NCBI RefSeq assembly: GCF_029542205.1
Contig: NZ_CP113783.1
Location: forward strand, 3,773,001-3,837,000
Source of the DNA: Pseudoxanthomonas sp. SE1
GTDB taxonomy: Bacteria; Pseudomonadota; Gammaproteobacteria; Xanthomonadales; Xanthomonadaceae
Length of the DNA: 64,000 bases
Direction: 5' to 3'
Shown here: piece after piece, positions 36,598 through 43,923 of the stretch
Layout: every line of letters starts with the position of its first letter
How positions within the stretch are numbered: the first letter of the stretch is position 1
Notes under the pieces: generated by a model
What the model was told of the DNA's origin: nothing
What the model saw: the letters and a program-made list of their open reading frames with translations, nothing else
The model's database searches: none
Made by a program: the position numbers and the translations under genes

Positions 36598-36788
36598 ACA
36601 TCCTGCTGATGCTGTTGCCGATCAGCCTGGTCCTGCTGGGCCTGGCCATCGCCGCGTTCGCGTGGGCGGTGCGCAAGGGCCAGTTCGACGACCTCGACAC
36701 GCCGGCGCTGGACATCCTCGACGACGCACCGCCGAAACCGCGCGCGCCGGCCACGCCCCCCATCCGCGAAGGCGACGATGGCGCCTGA
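36594..36788 (+). CDS. ccoS: cbb3 maturation protein CcoS
   Basis: 64-residue single-helix protein: MNILLMLLPISLVLLGLAIA, then FAWAVRKGQFDDLDTPALDIL, which is the CcoS signature (KGQFDDLDTPA). It is needed for haem/copper insertion in cbb3 oxidases. The start overlaps ccoI (ATGA), and its last 11 bp overlap the next gene. Confidence 0.93.
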   Translation: MNILLMLLPISLVLLGLAIAAFAWAVRKGQFDDLDTPALDILDDAPPKPRAPATPPIREGDDGA

Positions 36789-37506
36789 CGTTCCGGTCCT
36801 GCTCGCCGCGCTGCTGGCCGGCCTGGTGGGCAGCACGCACTGCGCGGTGATGTGCGGCGGCATCGCCACCGGCTTCTCCGCGATGGCGTCCCGGCAACCA
36901 GGCTGGAGCGGTGCCCTGCAGCTCAACCTCGGCCGCGTCGCCGGTTACGCGCTGGCGGGCGCGATCGTCGGTGCCTTCGGCGGCGGCCTGTTGTCGCTGG
37001 CACGGCATGAGATCGCCGTCCTTGCGATGCGCGTCGGCGTGGGGCTGGCGCTGGTGGTGCTGGCGCTGCGCCTGCTCGACCAGCGTGGCCGGCTGGATTT
37101 CCTCGCGCGACCCGGCGCGAAGGTATGGCAGGCGCTGCGCCCACTGCATGCCCGCGTGCTGCCGGCGGACACGTTGCCGCGTCGCCTGGTGGCCGGCGCG
37201 CTATGGGGATGGTTGCCTTGCGGGCTCAGCCTCAGCCTGCTCACCGTCGCATGGCTGCAGGCGAATGCGCGCGACGCCGCCTTGACGATGGCCGCGTTCG
37301 GGCTCGGCACGCTGCCGATGATGGTCACCCTGACCTGGTCCGGCGCACGCCTGGGGCTGCGCTGGCAACAACCGGCGGTACGGCGCGTGGCCGCGGCCTT
37401 CGTGCTTGCGGCCGGCCTGCTGACCATCGCCTCGCCCTGGCTGATGCAGCATCCGGCGCTGCACGGGGTGCTTGCGGCACTGGGCTGCCAGCCACTGCCC
37501 GCATGA
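36778..37506 (+). CDS. TauE/SafE-like membrane protein (DsbD-transmembrane type)
   Basis: 242-residue protein with six hydrophobic helices. H-C-A-V-M-C-G-G near residue 20 and WLPCGLSLSLL near residue 140 are typical of the DsbD_2/SafE-type family regularly found behind ccoS. The paired cysteines and methionines suggest handling of copper or reducing equivalents for oxidase assembly; the name sulfite exporter given to homologues is not supported here. It overlaps ccoS by 11 bp and cydD by 4 bp. Confidence 0.84.
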   Translation: MAPDVPVLLAALLAGLVGSTHCAVMCGGIATGFSAMASRQPGWSGALQLNLGRVAGYALAGAIVGAFGGGLLSLARHEIAVLAMRVGVGLALVVLALRLLDQRGRLDFLARPGAKVWQALRPLHARVLPADTLPRRLVAGALWGWLPCGLSLSLLTVAWLQANARDAALTMAAFGLGTLPMMVTLTWSGARLGLRWQQPAVRRVAAAFVLAAGLLTIASPWLMQHPALHGVLAALGCQPLPA

Positions 37507-39191
37507 GTGCGAATGCGAGGGCCGCTTCCGACGGCGCGAACGCGAGGCTGCGCCTGCAGACGCTGGGGCGCGTGGCGCGCGGTCCCCTGCGGGCCGCCAG
37601 CGCCCTCGCCCTGCTCGCTGGCTGGCTGCTCGTGCCACAGGCCGCGCTCATCGCGTTGTGCATGCAGCGCGCGTTCGTCGCCCACGATCCCCCCATCGTC
37701 CTGCTGCCACTGCTCGGCGGCCTGCTGATCCTGTTGCTGCTGCGCGCCGGACTGGGATGGGCAAGCCGGCGATGCGCCGACCATGCGGTCGAGCGCATCC
37801 GCGTTGACCTGCGCGGCAGCATCGCGCGCGCCCTGGTGGCGCGCGGTCCCGCTTGGGTGCGCAGCCAGCAGAGCGGCGCGCTGGCCGAGCGCATGGGCGC
37901 GCACGTGGATGCGCTCGAAGGGTATTACGGCGGCTTCGTACCCTTGCGTGTCGAAGTGGTGGGCGTACCGCTGGCGATCCTGCTGGCGGCGTTCTTCGTG
38001 GACCGCACGGTCGGCCTGATCCTGTTGCTGACGATGCCCTTGGTGCCGGTGTTCATGATGCTGGTCGGCTTGAGTGCGCAGGCCGCCAGCCATCGGCAGT
38101 TGCAGGCGCTCGCACGCATGGGCGGACACTTCGCCGACCGCCTGCGCGGACTGGGCCTGATCCGCCTGTATGGTCGTGGCGAGGCTGAACTGGAAGGCAT
38201 CCGTTCCTCCGCCGAAGAACTTCGCGTGCGCAGCCTGCGCGTGCTGCGCATCGCGTTCCTGTCGTCGGCGGTACTGGAGTTCTTCGCCTCGCTGAGCGTG
38301 GCGATGATCGCGCTGTACCTCGGCCTGAGTTACCTCGGCATGATCGATCTGCGCGCGCAGCCGTTGACGCTGGGCGCGGGCGTGTTCTGCCTGCTGCTGG
38401 CGCCGGAGTTCTATGCGCCGCTGCGACGGCTGGCCACGCACTACCACGACCGCGCCGCGGCGCTGGCGGCGATGGACGAGCTCGCGCAGGTGCTGGACGA
38501 TGCGCGCGCCGCCACGCCCGTCCTTCCTCCGACCGCTCCGCCAGCAGCCGCGCTTGTCAGCATGCGCGGCATCACGTTGCGTCATGCGGGCAGCGCGCGC
38601 GACGTGTTGCGGGGTGTCGATGTGGACCTGTATCGCGACCAGCGCATCGCCCTCGTCGGTGCCAGCGGCGACGGCAAGAGTACGTTGCTTGAAGCCCTGG
38701 CCGGCTGGATCCCGGCCACGACCGGCGCGATGGAACGCGCGCCCGGCCTGCGCATCGGCTATGCGCCGCAGCGTCCGTTCCTGTTCGCCGGCAGCCTGCT
38801 CGACAACCTGCGCCTGGCGAAGCCGGATGCAGGCGACGACGAACTGCGGCGAGCGGCCGACGCGGCACAGGTGCTGCGTTTCGCAGACCGCCTGCCTGAC
38901 GGACTGGATACGGTGATCGGCGAACGCGGCTTCGGCCTGTCCGGCGGCGAAGCGCGACGCATCGCGCTGGCGCGCGTGTTCCTGCGCGACCCCGACCTGC
39001 TGCTGCTCGACGAGCCAACGGCCTTCCTCGATCCCGACACGGAAGCCGCCGTGCTGCGGGCGATCCTGCACTTCGCGCGCGGCCGCGGGCTGGTGATGGC
39101 CACGCACAGCGCCGCTGCGCAGGCGGCGATGGCGCAGACCTGGCGCGTGCATGGCGGAAGGTTGCACGCAACCGCCGGAGTCGCCGGATGA
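37503..39191 (+). CDS. cydD: Thiol reductant ABC exporter subunit CydD
   Basis: Half-size ABC exporter, 562 residues: six-helix membrane domain then an ATPase domain with Walker A GASGDGKSTL near residue 386, signature LSGGEARRIAL and Walker B LLLLDEPTAFLDP. With CydC it exports cysteine/glutathione and binds haem, and is required for cytochrome bd assembly. The start at 37503 overlaps the previous stop; the motif ALARMGGHFADRLRGLGLIRLYGR is the ABC exporter coupling region. Placement inside the cbb3 operon is unusual. Confidence 0.92.
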   Translation: MSANARAASDGANARLRLQTLGRVARGPLRAASALALLAGWLLVPQAALIALCMQRAFVAHDPPIVLLPLLGGLLILLLLRAGLGWASRRCADHAVERIRVDLRGSIARALVARGPAWVRSQQSGALAERMGAHVDALEGYYGGFVPLRVEVVGVPLAILLAAFFVDRTVGLILLLTMPLVPVFMMLVGLSAQAASHRQLQALARMGGHFADRLRGLGLIRLYGRGEAELEGIRSSAEELRVRSLRVLRIAFLSSAVLEFFASLSVAMIALYLGLSYLGMIDLRAQPLTLGAGVFCLLLAPEFYAPLRRLATHYHDRAAALAAMDELAQVLDDARAATPVLPPTAPPAAALVSMRGITLRHAGSARDVLRGVDVDLYRDQRIALVGASGDGKSTLLEALAGWIPATTGAMERAPGLRIGYAPQRPFLFAGSLLDNLRLAKPDAGDDELRRAADAAQVLRFADRLPDGLDTVIGERGFGLSGGEARRIALARVFLRDPDLLLLDEPTAFLDPDTEAAVLRAILHFARGRGLVMATHSAAAQAAMAQTWRVHGGRLHATAGVAG

Positions 39192-40897
39192 GCACTCGCC
39201 ACGACACGCCCCCGATGCGCCTGCGCGACGTGGCGCTGCGCCATCGCAAACGGATCGTGCTCGCCGTGGCGCTGCTGTTGCTGACGCTCCTCGCGGGCAC
39301 CGCACTACTGGGCCTGTCCGGACACTTCCTCACTGCTGCGGCGCTGGCGGGCAGTACCGCGCTCGGTTTCAACTTCTTCGGTCCGTCGGCCGGCATCCGC
39401 GCGCTGACCTTCGTGCGCATCCTGTCGCGCTACGCAGAGAAGCTGCTCGGCCACGACGCGACGCTGCGGCTGGCACGCGACCTGCGGGTGTGGTTTTTCC
39501 GGCGCGCATTGCCGCTGGCGCCATTGGGGCTTGGCAGGTTCCGCGTCGGCGAACTGATGGCGCGTCTGATGGCGGACATCGATGCCATCGACGGTCTTCT
39601 GGTACGCGCCATCGGTCCACTGCTCGCGGTGCTGTCGCTGTGCGTGCTCGCGACCTCGGTGGCCCTGGTCGTGCTGCCCCTGGCCGGCACCGTGCTGCTG
39701 GTTGCGCTGGCATTGCTCGCGGCGCTGGTGCCGTGGCTGGCGGCGCGCAGCGTCGCCGCGCTCGAAAGCGAGCGCGCAGAAGCCCGCATGCACCTGCGCG
39801 CCACCGTGCAGGAAGGGATCGAAGGCCAGCAGGACCTGACCGCGATGGATGCGACGGCAGCGTGGCTTGCTGCGCTGGACGCACGCAGCCGCGATGTTGC
39901 GCGCTGGGAGGACCGACGCAAGCAGCGACTCGCGCTGGCCACGCTCGCCCATGCGCTGGTCACGGCGCTCACGCTGCCTGCGATGCTGTGGGTGCTGCTG
40001 GAGGCCGTGCACGTGGAGCGCATCGGCGCCGCAGCGGCGGGCGGCCTGTTCTTCATGACCGTCGCCGTGCTCGAAGCCTGTGCCGCCATCGGACCGGCAT
40101 GGCAGGCCTGGCGCGCGGCGATCGTCGCCGCGCAACGGTTGCAGGAGGTGGTCGATCCTCCTGCCGCGGAATGCGACGCCACCGTTACACGGTCGCCGGC
40201 AGGACGGGGCGCGCTGGAACTGCAGGACGTCGCGTTCGCATGGGCTGGCACGACGCGGCGCGTACTCGATGGCGCCAGCCTGCATGTCGCACCCGGCGAG
40301 CGCGTGCTGGTGGCGGGCGACAGCGGCGAAGGCAAGTCGTCGCTGCTGGCGCTCGTCCTCGGATTGCGTACGCCGCAGCAAGGACGGGTGAGCTTCGCTG
40401 GCGACGATCTGCGCACACTGGACCCTGCGCTCTGGCACACCCGCATCGCCTGGCTGCCGCAGGATGCGCCGGTCTTCTCGGGCAGCGTGCGCGAAAACCT
40501 GCACCTCGGCGATCCCGATGCGGACGACGCGCGCCTGTGGCAGGCACTGGCGCAGGTGAAGCTGGACGCCCGGTTCCGCGATGCCGGCGACGGTCTGGAT
40601 ACCTGGGTAGGCGAGAACGGCGCGACGTTGTCAGCGGGCCAGGCGCGCCGGCTTGCACTGGCACGCGCCCTGCTGCGCGATGCGCCGTTGCTGCTGCTGG
40701 ACGAGCCCACCGAAGGCCTGGACCAGGACACCGCCGATGCCCTGATGCGCGACATCGCGACCGCCAGCGAAGGACGCAGCGTGCTGATCATCAGCCATGC
40801 GACGTTGCCCGAGGGCGTGGTGGATACGCGTTACCGGCTGCGCGACGGAACCTTGGCCAAGGAACGGGATTCGCGAGCAGAATCCGGCGGTATCTGA
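39188..40897 (+). CDS. cydC: Thiol reductant ABC exporter subunit CydC
   Basis: Partner of CydD, 569 residues. Membrane segment IVLAVALLLLTLLAGTALLG, the CydC-type FNFFGPSAGIRALTFVRILS and SRYAEKLLGHDATLRL, then Walker A GDSGEGKSSL near residue 377, signature LSAGQARRLAL and Walker B LLLLDEPTEGLD. It overlaps cydD by ATGA and is the last gene of the chain begun at ccoN. A 200-bp gap without an obvious terminator separates it from the ankyrin genes. Confidence 0.92.
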   Translation: MSTRHDTPPMRLRDVALRHRKRIVLAVALLLLTLLAGTALLGLSGHFLTAAALAGSTALGFNFFGPSAGIRALTFVRILSRYAEKLLGHDATLRLARDLRVWFFRRALPLAPLGLGRFRVGELMARLMADIDAIDGLLVRAIGPLLAVLSLCVLATSVALVVLPLAGTVLLVALALLAALVPWLAARSVAALESERAEARMHLRATVQEGIEGQQDLTAMDATAAWLAALDARSRDVARWEDRRKQRLALATLAHALVTALTLPAMLWVLLEAVHVERIGAAAAGGLFFMTVAVLEACAAIGPAWQAWRAAIVAAQRLQEVVDPPAAECDATVTRSPAGRGALELQDVAFAWAGTTRRVLDGASLHVAPGERVLVAGDSGEGKSSLLALVLGLRTPQQGRVSFAGDDLRTLDPALWHTRIAWLPQDAPVFSGSVRENLHLGDPDADDARLWQALAQVKLDARFRDAGDGLDTWVGENGATLSAGQARRLALARALLRDAPLLLLDEPTEGLDQDTADALMRDIATASEGRSVLIISHATLPEGVVDTRYRLRDGTLAKERDSRAESGGI

Positions 40898-41046
40898 CAC
40901 GGAAGGCAGTGAGAATGTGAGTTGTACGATCGCTCGAAACGGACTAGCTTCCCGGCAATGTCGTTTCGTGTACGGCGTCTTGCTTCGGAGGCAGGGCTGG
41001 TCCATGGAATGCTGGCTGCGATGCAGCCAGGGAGATGACGACTGTC

Positions 41047-41121
41047 GCGGGACAGCATGTACCGGAACCCCACTCCGGTGATGCGACACGGAAGGCAAGA
41101 TGCCGAACGGTGATGAAGTGA
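41047..41121 (+). pseudogene. Degraded copy of the small ORF preceding the first ankyrin gene
   Basis: The sequence from GACAGCATG to the TGA at 41119-41121 lines up with the tail of the small ORF at 42930-43073: shared GACAGCATG, then 18 unrelated bases, then GTGATG, and GAAGG..AGAT.CCGAA with one base missing. The last codons read ARCRTVMK, against ARCRRMMR in the intact copy at 41948. So each ankyrin gene originally followed a copy of this small ORF, and this one is broken. Confidence 0.5.
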
Positions 41122-41951
41122 GAACGGATTTCTTCCAACGCGTACTCGGACTCTGCGCGGCACTGCTGCTGACCGCCTGCCTGCAGTCCCCGCCGCCAAC
41201 CTCGCAGTCGTTCATGGACCTGGAGCAGTCGTTCCCCGGCGATCCCAAGTCGCAGGCTCTTGCGGTAGCGGCCGAGCGCGGCGATGCCCGCGAAATCCGT
41301 CGACTGATGAAGGATGAAGGCATTGACCCGGACACGCTCTTCAGCCCCGAGGGCCTGCCGCTGCTGGCCTGGCCGATCCTCACCAACAACCCGGCCGGAC
41401 TGAAGGCGATGCTGGAGAACGGCGCCGATCCCAATGCCGCCCAGCTGCACCCCCTGCAGCACACGACACGATTCAAGGGCCGCACACGAAACAACGCCAT
41501 GGTCTGGGCCGCCAGGGCCGATGATCCGATCTACCTCCGGCTGCTGCTGGATCGTGGCGGAGATCCGGATACCCGCAACAGCAATGGCGAAACGCTTCTC
41601 CTGCAAGCCCGACTGATGGGCAACCAATGGGAGAACGTGAAGCTGCTGGTCGAGCGCGGGGCGGATGTGAACGCGAGGAGCCAAGGGATAGCTTTCGTAA
41701 CCGAGTATGCCGGCTTGGGTGGGTTCATGCAGGCGCACTGGCTGCTGGAGCATGGGGCGATCCCGGACAAACACACCATCGAAGCGATTTTCTGGCGTCC
41801 TACCAAGCTTGAAGACCCGGAGTGGCAACGCCGCTGCCAGCAATGGCTGCTCCAGCGCGGCTACCAACGTCCCCCCATGCCCGACAGCTACCGCCGAATG
41901 CGCGAGGCCTTCGGCTTCCCGACCGACGAGAAGGACATCCCGTTGTTATGA
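41100..41951 (+). CDS. Ankyrin-repeat lipoprotein, copy 1
   Basis: 283-residue lipoprotein. A signal peptide ends in the lipobox LLTAC, then about four to five ankyrin repeats follow (for example EGLPLLAWPILTNNPAGLKAMLENGADPN and ARADDPIYLRLLLDRGGDPD, given by position around residues 80-170). The tail MREAFGFPTDEKDIPLL is identical in all three copies. ATG 41100 follows GGAAGG; the GTG at 41118 corresponds to the start of copies 2 and 3, whose AAGGA site is mutated here. It would face the periplasm. In Xanthomonas, lipoproteins next to lipase effectors act as immunity proteins; that role is inferred here. Confidence 0.85.
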   Translation: MPNGDEVRTDFFQRVLGLCAALLLTACLQSPPPTSQSFMDLEQSFPGDPKSQALAVAAERGDAREIRRLMKDEGIDPDTLFSPEGLPLLAWPILTNNPAGLKAMLENGADPNAAQLHPLQHTTRFKGRTRNNAMVWAARADDPIYLRLLLDRGGDPDTRNSNGETLLLQARLMGNQWENVKLLVERGADVNARSQGIAFVTEYAGLGGFMQAHWLLEHGAIPDKHTIEAIFWRPTKLEDPEWQRRCQQWLLQRGYQRPPMPDSYRRMREAFGFPTDEKDIPLL

Positions 41952-42094
41952 CACAGGAGCGGCATCATGCGGATTGGAATGAATGCCTCAATGCGGCTGT
42001 TGATCACCGGCCTGCGAACGACGACGGCACGACGTGGATGGCCGACGCGGCGATGACCGCATGGATGGCCAGATGCCGAAGGATGATGCGATGA
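41948..42094 (+). CDS. Small unrecognised protein, copy 1 (48 aa)
   Basis: 48-codon frame beginning MTQERHHADWNECLNAAVD and ending ARCRRMMR. The ATG overlaps the ankyrin copy 1 stop (ATGA) and the stop overlaps the ankyrin copy 2 start (ATGA), so ribosomes could pass straight through. It is recognisably related to the frame at 42930 (shared W-N/D-x-C, AVD-R, ADA-MTA, AR-RRMM). No signal peptide, membrane segment or known family is visible. Retention of frame in a diverged duplicate suggests it is translated, perhaps mainly to couple the ankyrin genes. Confidence 0.6.
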   Translation: MTQERHHADWNECLNAAVDHRPANDDGTTWMADAAMTAWMARCRRMMR

Positions 42095-42933
42095 GAACGG
42101 ATTTCTTCCAACACGCATTCGGACTCTGCGCGGCACTGCTCCTGACCGCTTGCTTGCAGGCTCCGCCGCCGACCTCGCAGTCGTTCCTGGACCTGGAGCA
42201 GTCGTTCCCCGGCAATCCCAAGGCGCAGGCTCTTGCAGTAGCGGCCGAGCGGGGCGATGCCCGCGAAGTCCGTCGGCTGATGAAGGAGGAAGGCGTCGAC
42301 CCGGACACCATCTTCAGCCCCGAGGGCCTGCCGCTGCTGGCCTGGCCGATCCTCACCGGCAACCCGGCCGGACTGAAGGCGATGCTGGAGAACGGGGCCG
42401 ATCCCAATGCACGTGTCCAGACGCCCACGATCGTGCGCTACAAGGATGGGAGCGTCGGCACCTACTACAAGAACAATGCCATGGTCTGGGCCGCTAGGGC
42501 CGATGACCCGATCTATCTCCGACTGCTGCTGGATCATGGCGGTGACCCTGATACGCGTAACAGCAACGACGAGACGCTCCTGGTGCAAGCCCGCCTGATG
42601 AGCAACCAGTGGGAGAACGTGAAGCTGCTGGTCGAGCGCGGGGCGGATGTGAACGCGAGAAGCCAACAACGCGCCTTCGTCAATGAATACGCATCGCTGG
42701 GTGGCTTCATGCAGACGCATTGGCTGCTGGAACATGGCGCCAAGCCCGACCGCTTCACGCTGGACCATGTGTTTTGGCATCCGGGCGATCCCAAAAATCC
42801 CCAGTGGCAACGCCGCTGCCAACAATGGCTGCTGAAGCAGGGTCATCATCGCGTCCCGATGCCCGAACACTACCGCCGGATGCGGGAGGCCTTCGGATTC
42901 CCGACGGACGAGAAGGACATCCCGTTGCTATGA
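42091..42933 (+). CDS. Ankyrin-repeat lipoprotein, copy 2
   Basis: 280-residue paralogue of the upstream lipoprotein, with the same signal and lipobox (LLTACLQAPPPTSQSF) and near-identical first 100 residues. It differs mainly in the third repeat (NARVQTPTIVRYKDG, residues about 110-124) and in the stretch before the conserved end. ATG 42091 follows AAGGATGATGCG. Variation confined to exposed segments, with a constant frame, is what one expects of immunity proteins tuned to different toxin variants; this is inference. Confidence 0.87.
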   Translation: MRTDFFQHAFGLCAALLLTACLQAPPPTSQSFLDLEQSFPGNPKAQALAVAAERGDAREVRRLMKEEGVDPDTIFSPEGLPLLAWPILTGNPAGLKAMLENGADPNARVQTPTIVRYKDGSVGTYYKNNAMVWAARADDPIYLRLLLDHGGDPDTRNSNDETLLVQARLMSNQWENVKLLVERGADVNARSQQRAFVNEYASLGGFMQTHWLLEHGAKPDRFTLDHVFWHPGDPKNPQWQRRCQQWLLKQGHHRVPMPEHYRRMREAFGFPTDEKDIPLL

Positions 42934-43073
42934 CACGCATGGACGACAAGAACTGGGATGCTTGCCGTGATGAGGCCGTCGACCGCCGGCATGCGAAACG
43001 CGACAGCATGGCGCGCAACGCCGACGCGATGATGACCGCAGGGAAGGCCAGATACCGAAGGATGATGCAATGA
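42930..43073 (+). CDS. Small unrecognised protein, copy 2 (47 aa)
   Basis: 47-codon frame (MTRMDDKNWDACRDEAVDRR, ending ARYRRMMQ) linked by ATGA overlaps to ankyrin copies 2 and 3. About 40 percent of its positions match the 48-aa copy. It is rich in Arg, Asp and Met and lacks membrane segments. Function unknown. Confidence 0.6.
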   Translation: MTRMDDKNWDACRDEAVDRRHAKRDSMARNADAMMTAGKARYRRMMQ

Positions 43074-43897
43074 GAACGGATGTCCTCCAACGCGCACTCG
43101 GACTCTGCGCGGCACTGCTGCTGACCGCCTGCCTGCAGTCCCCGCCGCCGACCTCTAACTCGTTCCTGGACCTGGAGCAGTCGTTCCCCGGCGATCCCAA
43201 GGCGCAGGCTCTTGCGGTAGCGGCCGAGCGGGGCGATGCCCGCGAAGTCCGTCGGCTGATGAAGGAGGAAGGCGTCGACCCGGACACCATCTTCAGCCCC
43301 GAGGGCCTGCCGCTGCTGGCCTGGCCGATCCTCACCGGCAACCCGGCCGGGCTGAAGGCGATGCTGGAGAACGGCGCGAATCCGAACGTGGCGAAACCCT
43401 ATCCATTGCCGCCCGACAGAACGCCGAGGAACAACGACAACGCGATGGTCTGGGCCGCCAAGGCCGATGATCCGATCTATCTCCAATTGCTGTTGGATCA
43501 TGGCGGCGATCCGGATACCCGCAATGTCAACAACGAAACGCTGCTAAAGCAGGCTCGATTGATGGGCAACCAGTGGGAGAACGTGAAGCTGCTGGTAGAG
43601 CGCGGGGCGGATGTGAACGCCAAGAGTCAAGGCATGACACTTGTGGAGATGTATGCCGGGCTGGGCGGCTTCATGCACACCCACTGGTTGCTGGAGCACG
43701 GGGCACGCCCGGAGCAGTACACCCTCGAATCCATCTTCTGGCACCCGGGCAACCCCGATGATCCGGCTTGGCAACGCCGTTGCCAGCAATGGCTGCTCCA
43801 GCGCGGCTACCAACGCCCCCCCATGCCCGACAGCTACCGCCGGATGCGCGAGGCCTTCGGCTTCCCGACCGACGAGAAGGACATCCCGTTGTTATGA
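43070..43897 (+). CDS. Ankyrin-repeat lipoprotein, copy 3
   Basis: 275-residue third paralogue, lipobox LLTAC, ankyrin repeats through the middle, same C terminus MREAFGFPTDEKDIPLL. Only one start is possible in the conserved region (ATG 43070, after AAGGATGATGCA) because the upstream ATG of copy 2 is ATA here. It is the copy adjacent to the lipase gene, so if it is an immunity protein it is the likely cognate one. The repeat between residues 105 and 125 (KPYPLPPDRTPRNND) is unique to this copy. Confidence 0.87.
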   Translation: MRTDVLQRALGLCAALLLTACLQSPPPTSNSFLDLEQSFPGDPKAQALAVAAERGDAREVRRLMKEEGVDPDTIFSPEGLPLLAWPILTGNPAGLKAMLENGANPNVAKPYPLPPDRTPRNNDNAMVWAAKADDPIYLQLLLDHGGDPDTRNVNNETLLKQARLMGNQWENVKLLVERGADVNAKSQGMTLVEMYAGLGGFMHTHWLLEHGARPEQYTLESIFWHPGNPDDPAWQRRCQQWLLQRGYQRPPMPDSYRRMREAFGFPTDEKDIPLL

Positions 43898-43923
43898 CAC
43901 AGGAGCAGCACCATGCGGACTGA
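43894..43923 (+). pseudogene. Truncated third copy of the small ORF
   Basis: After ankyrin copy 3 the reading MTQEQHHAD then TGA matches the first nine codons of the 48-aa copy (MTQERHHAD) with one change, and stops at codon 10. The lipase ATG at 43913 lies inside it. This marks where the repeated unit was broken by joining to the lipase gene. Confidence 0.55.

Noticed and set aside
36945..39305. 786-codon minus-strand frame opposite cydD
   Set aside because: Antisense shadow of the ABC exporter gene, no domain.
41004..41081. Cys-rich 25-codon frame (MECWLRCSQGDDDCRG...) before the ankyrin genes
   Set aside because: No ribosome site, and the segment aligns in part with a decayed small-ORF copy in another frame.
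40893..41097. Direct repeat GACACGGAAGGCA at 40896 and 41084 as insertion target duplication
   Set aside because: The second copy belongs to the degraded small ORF and no mobile element lies between them; chance or small-scale duplication is more likely.
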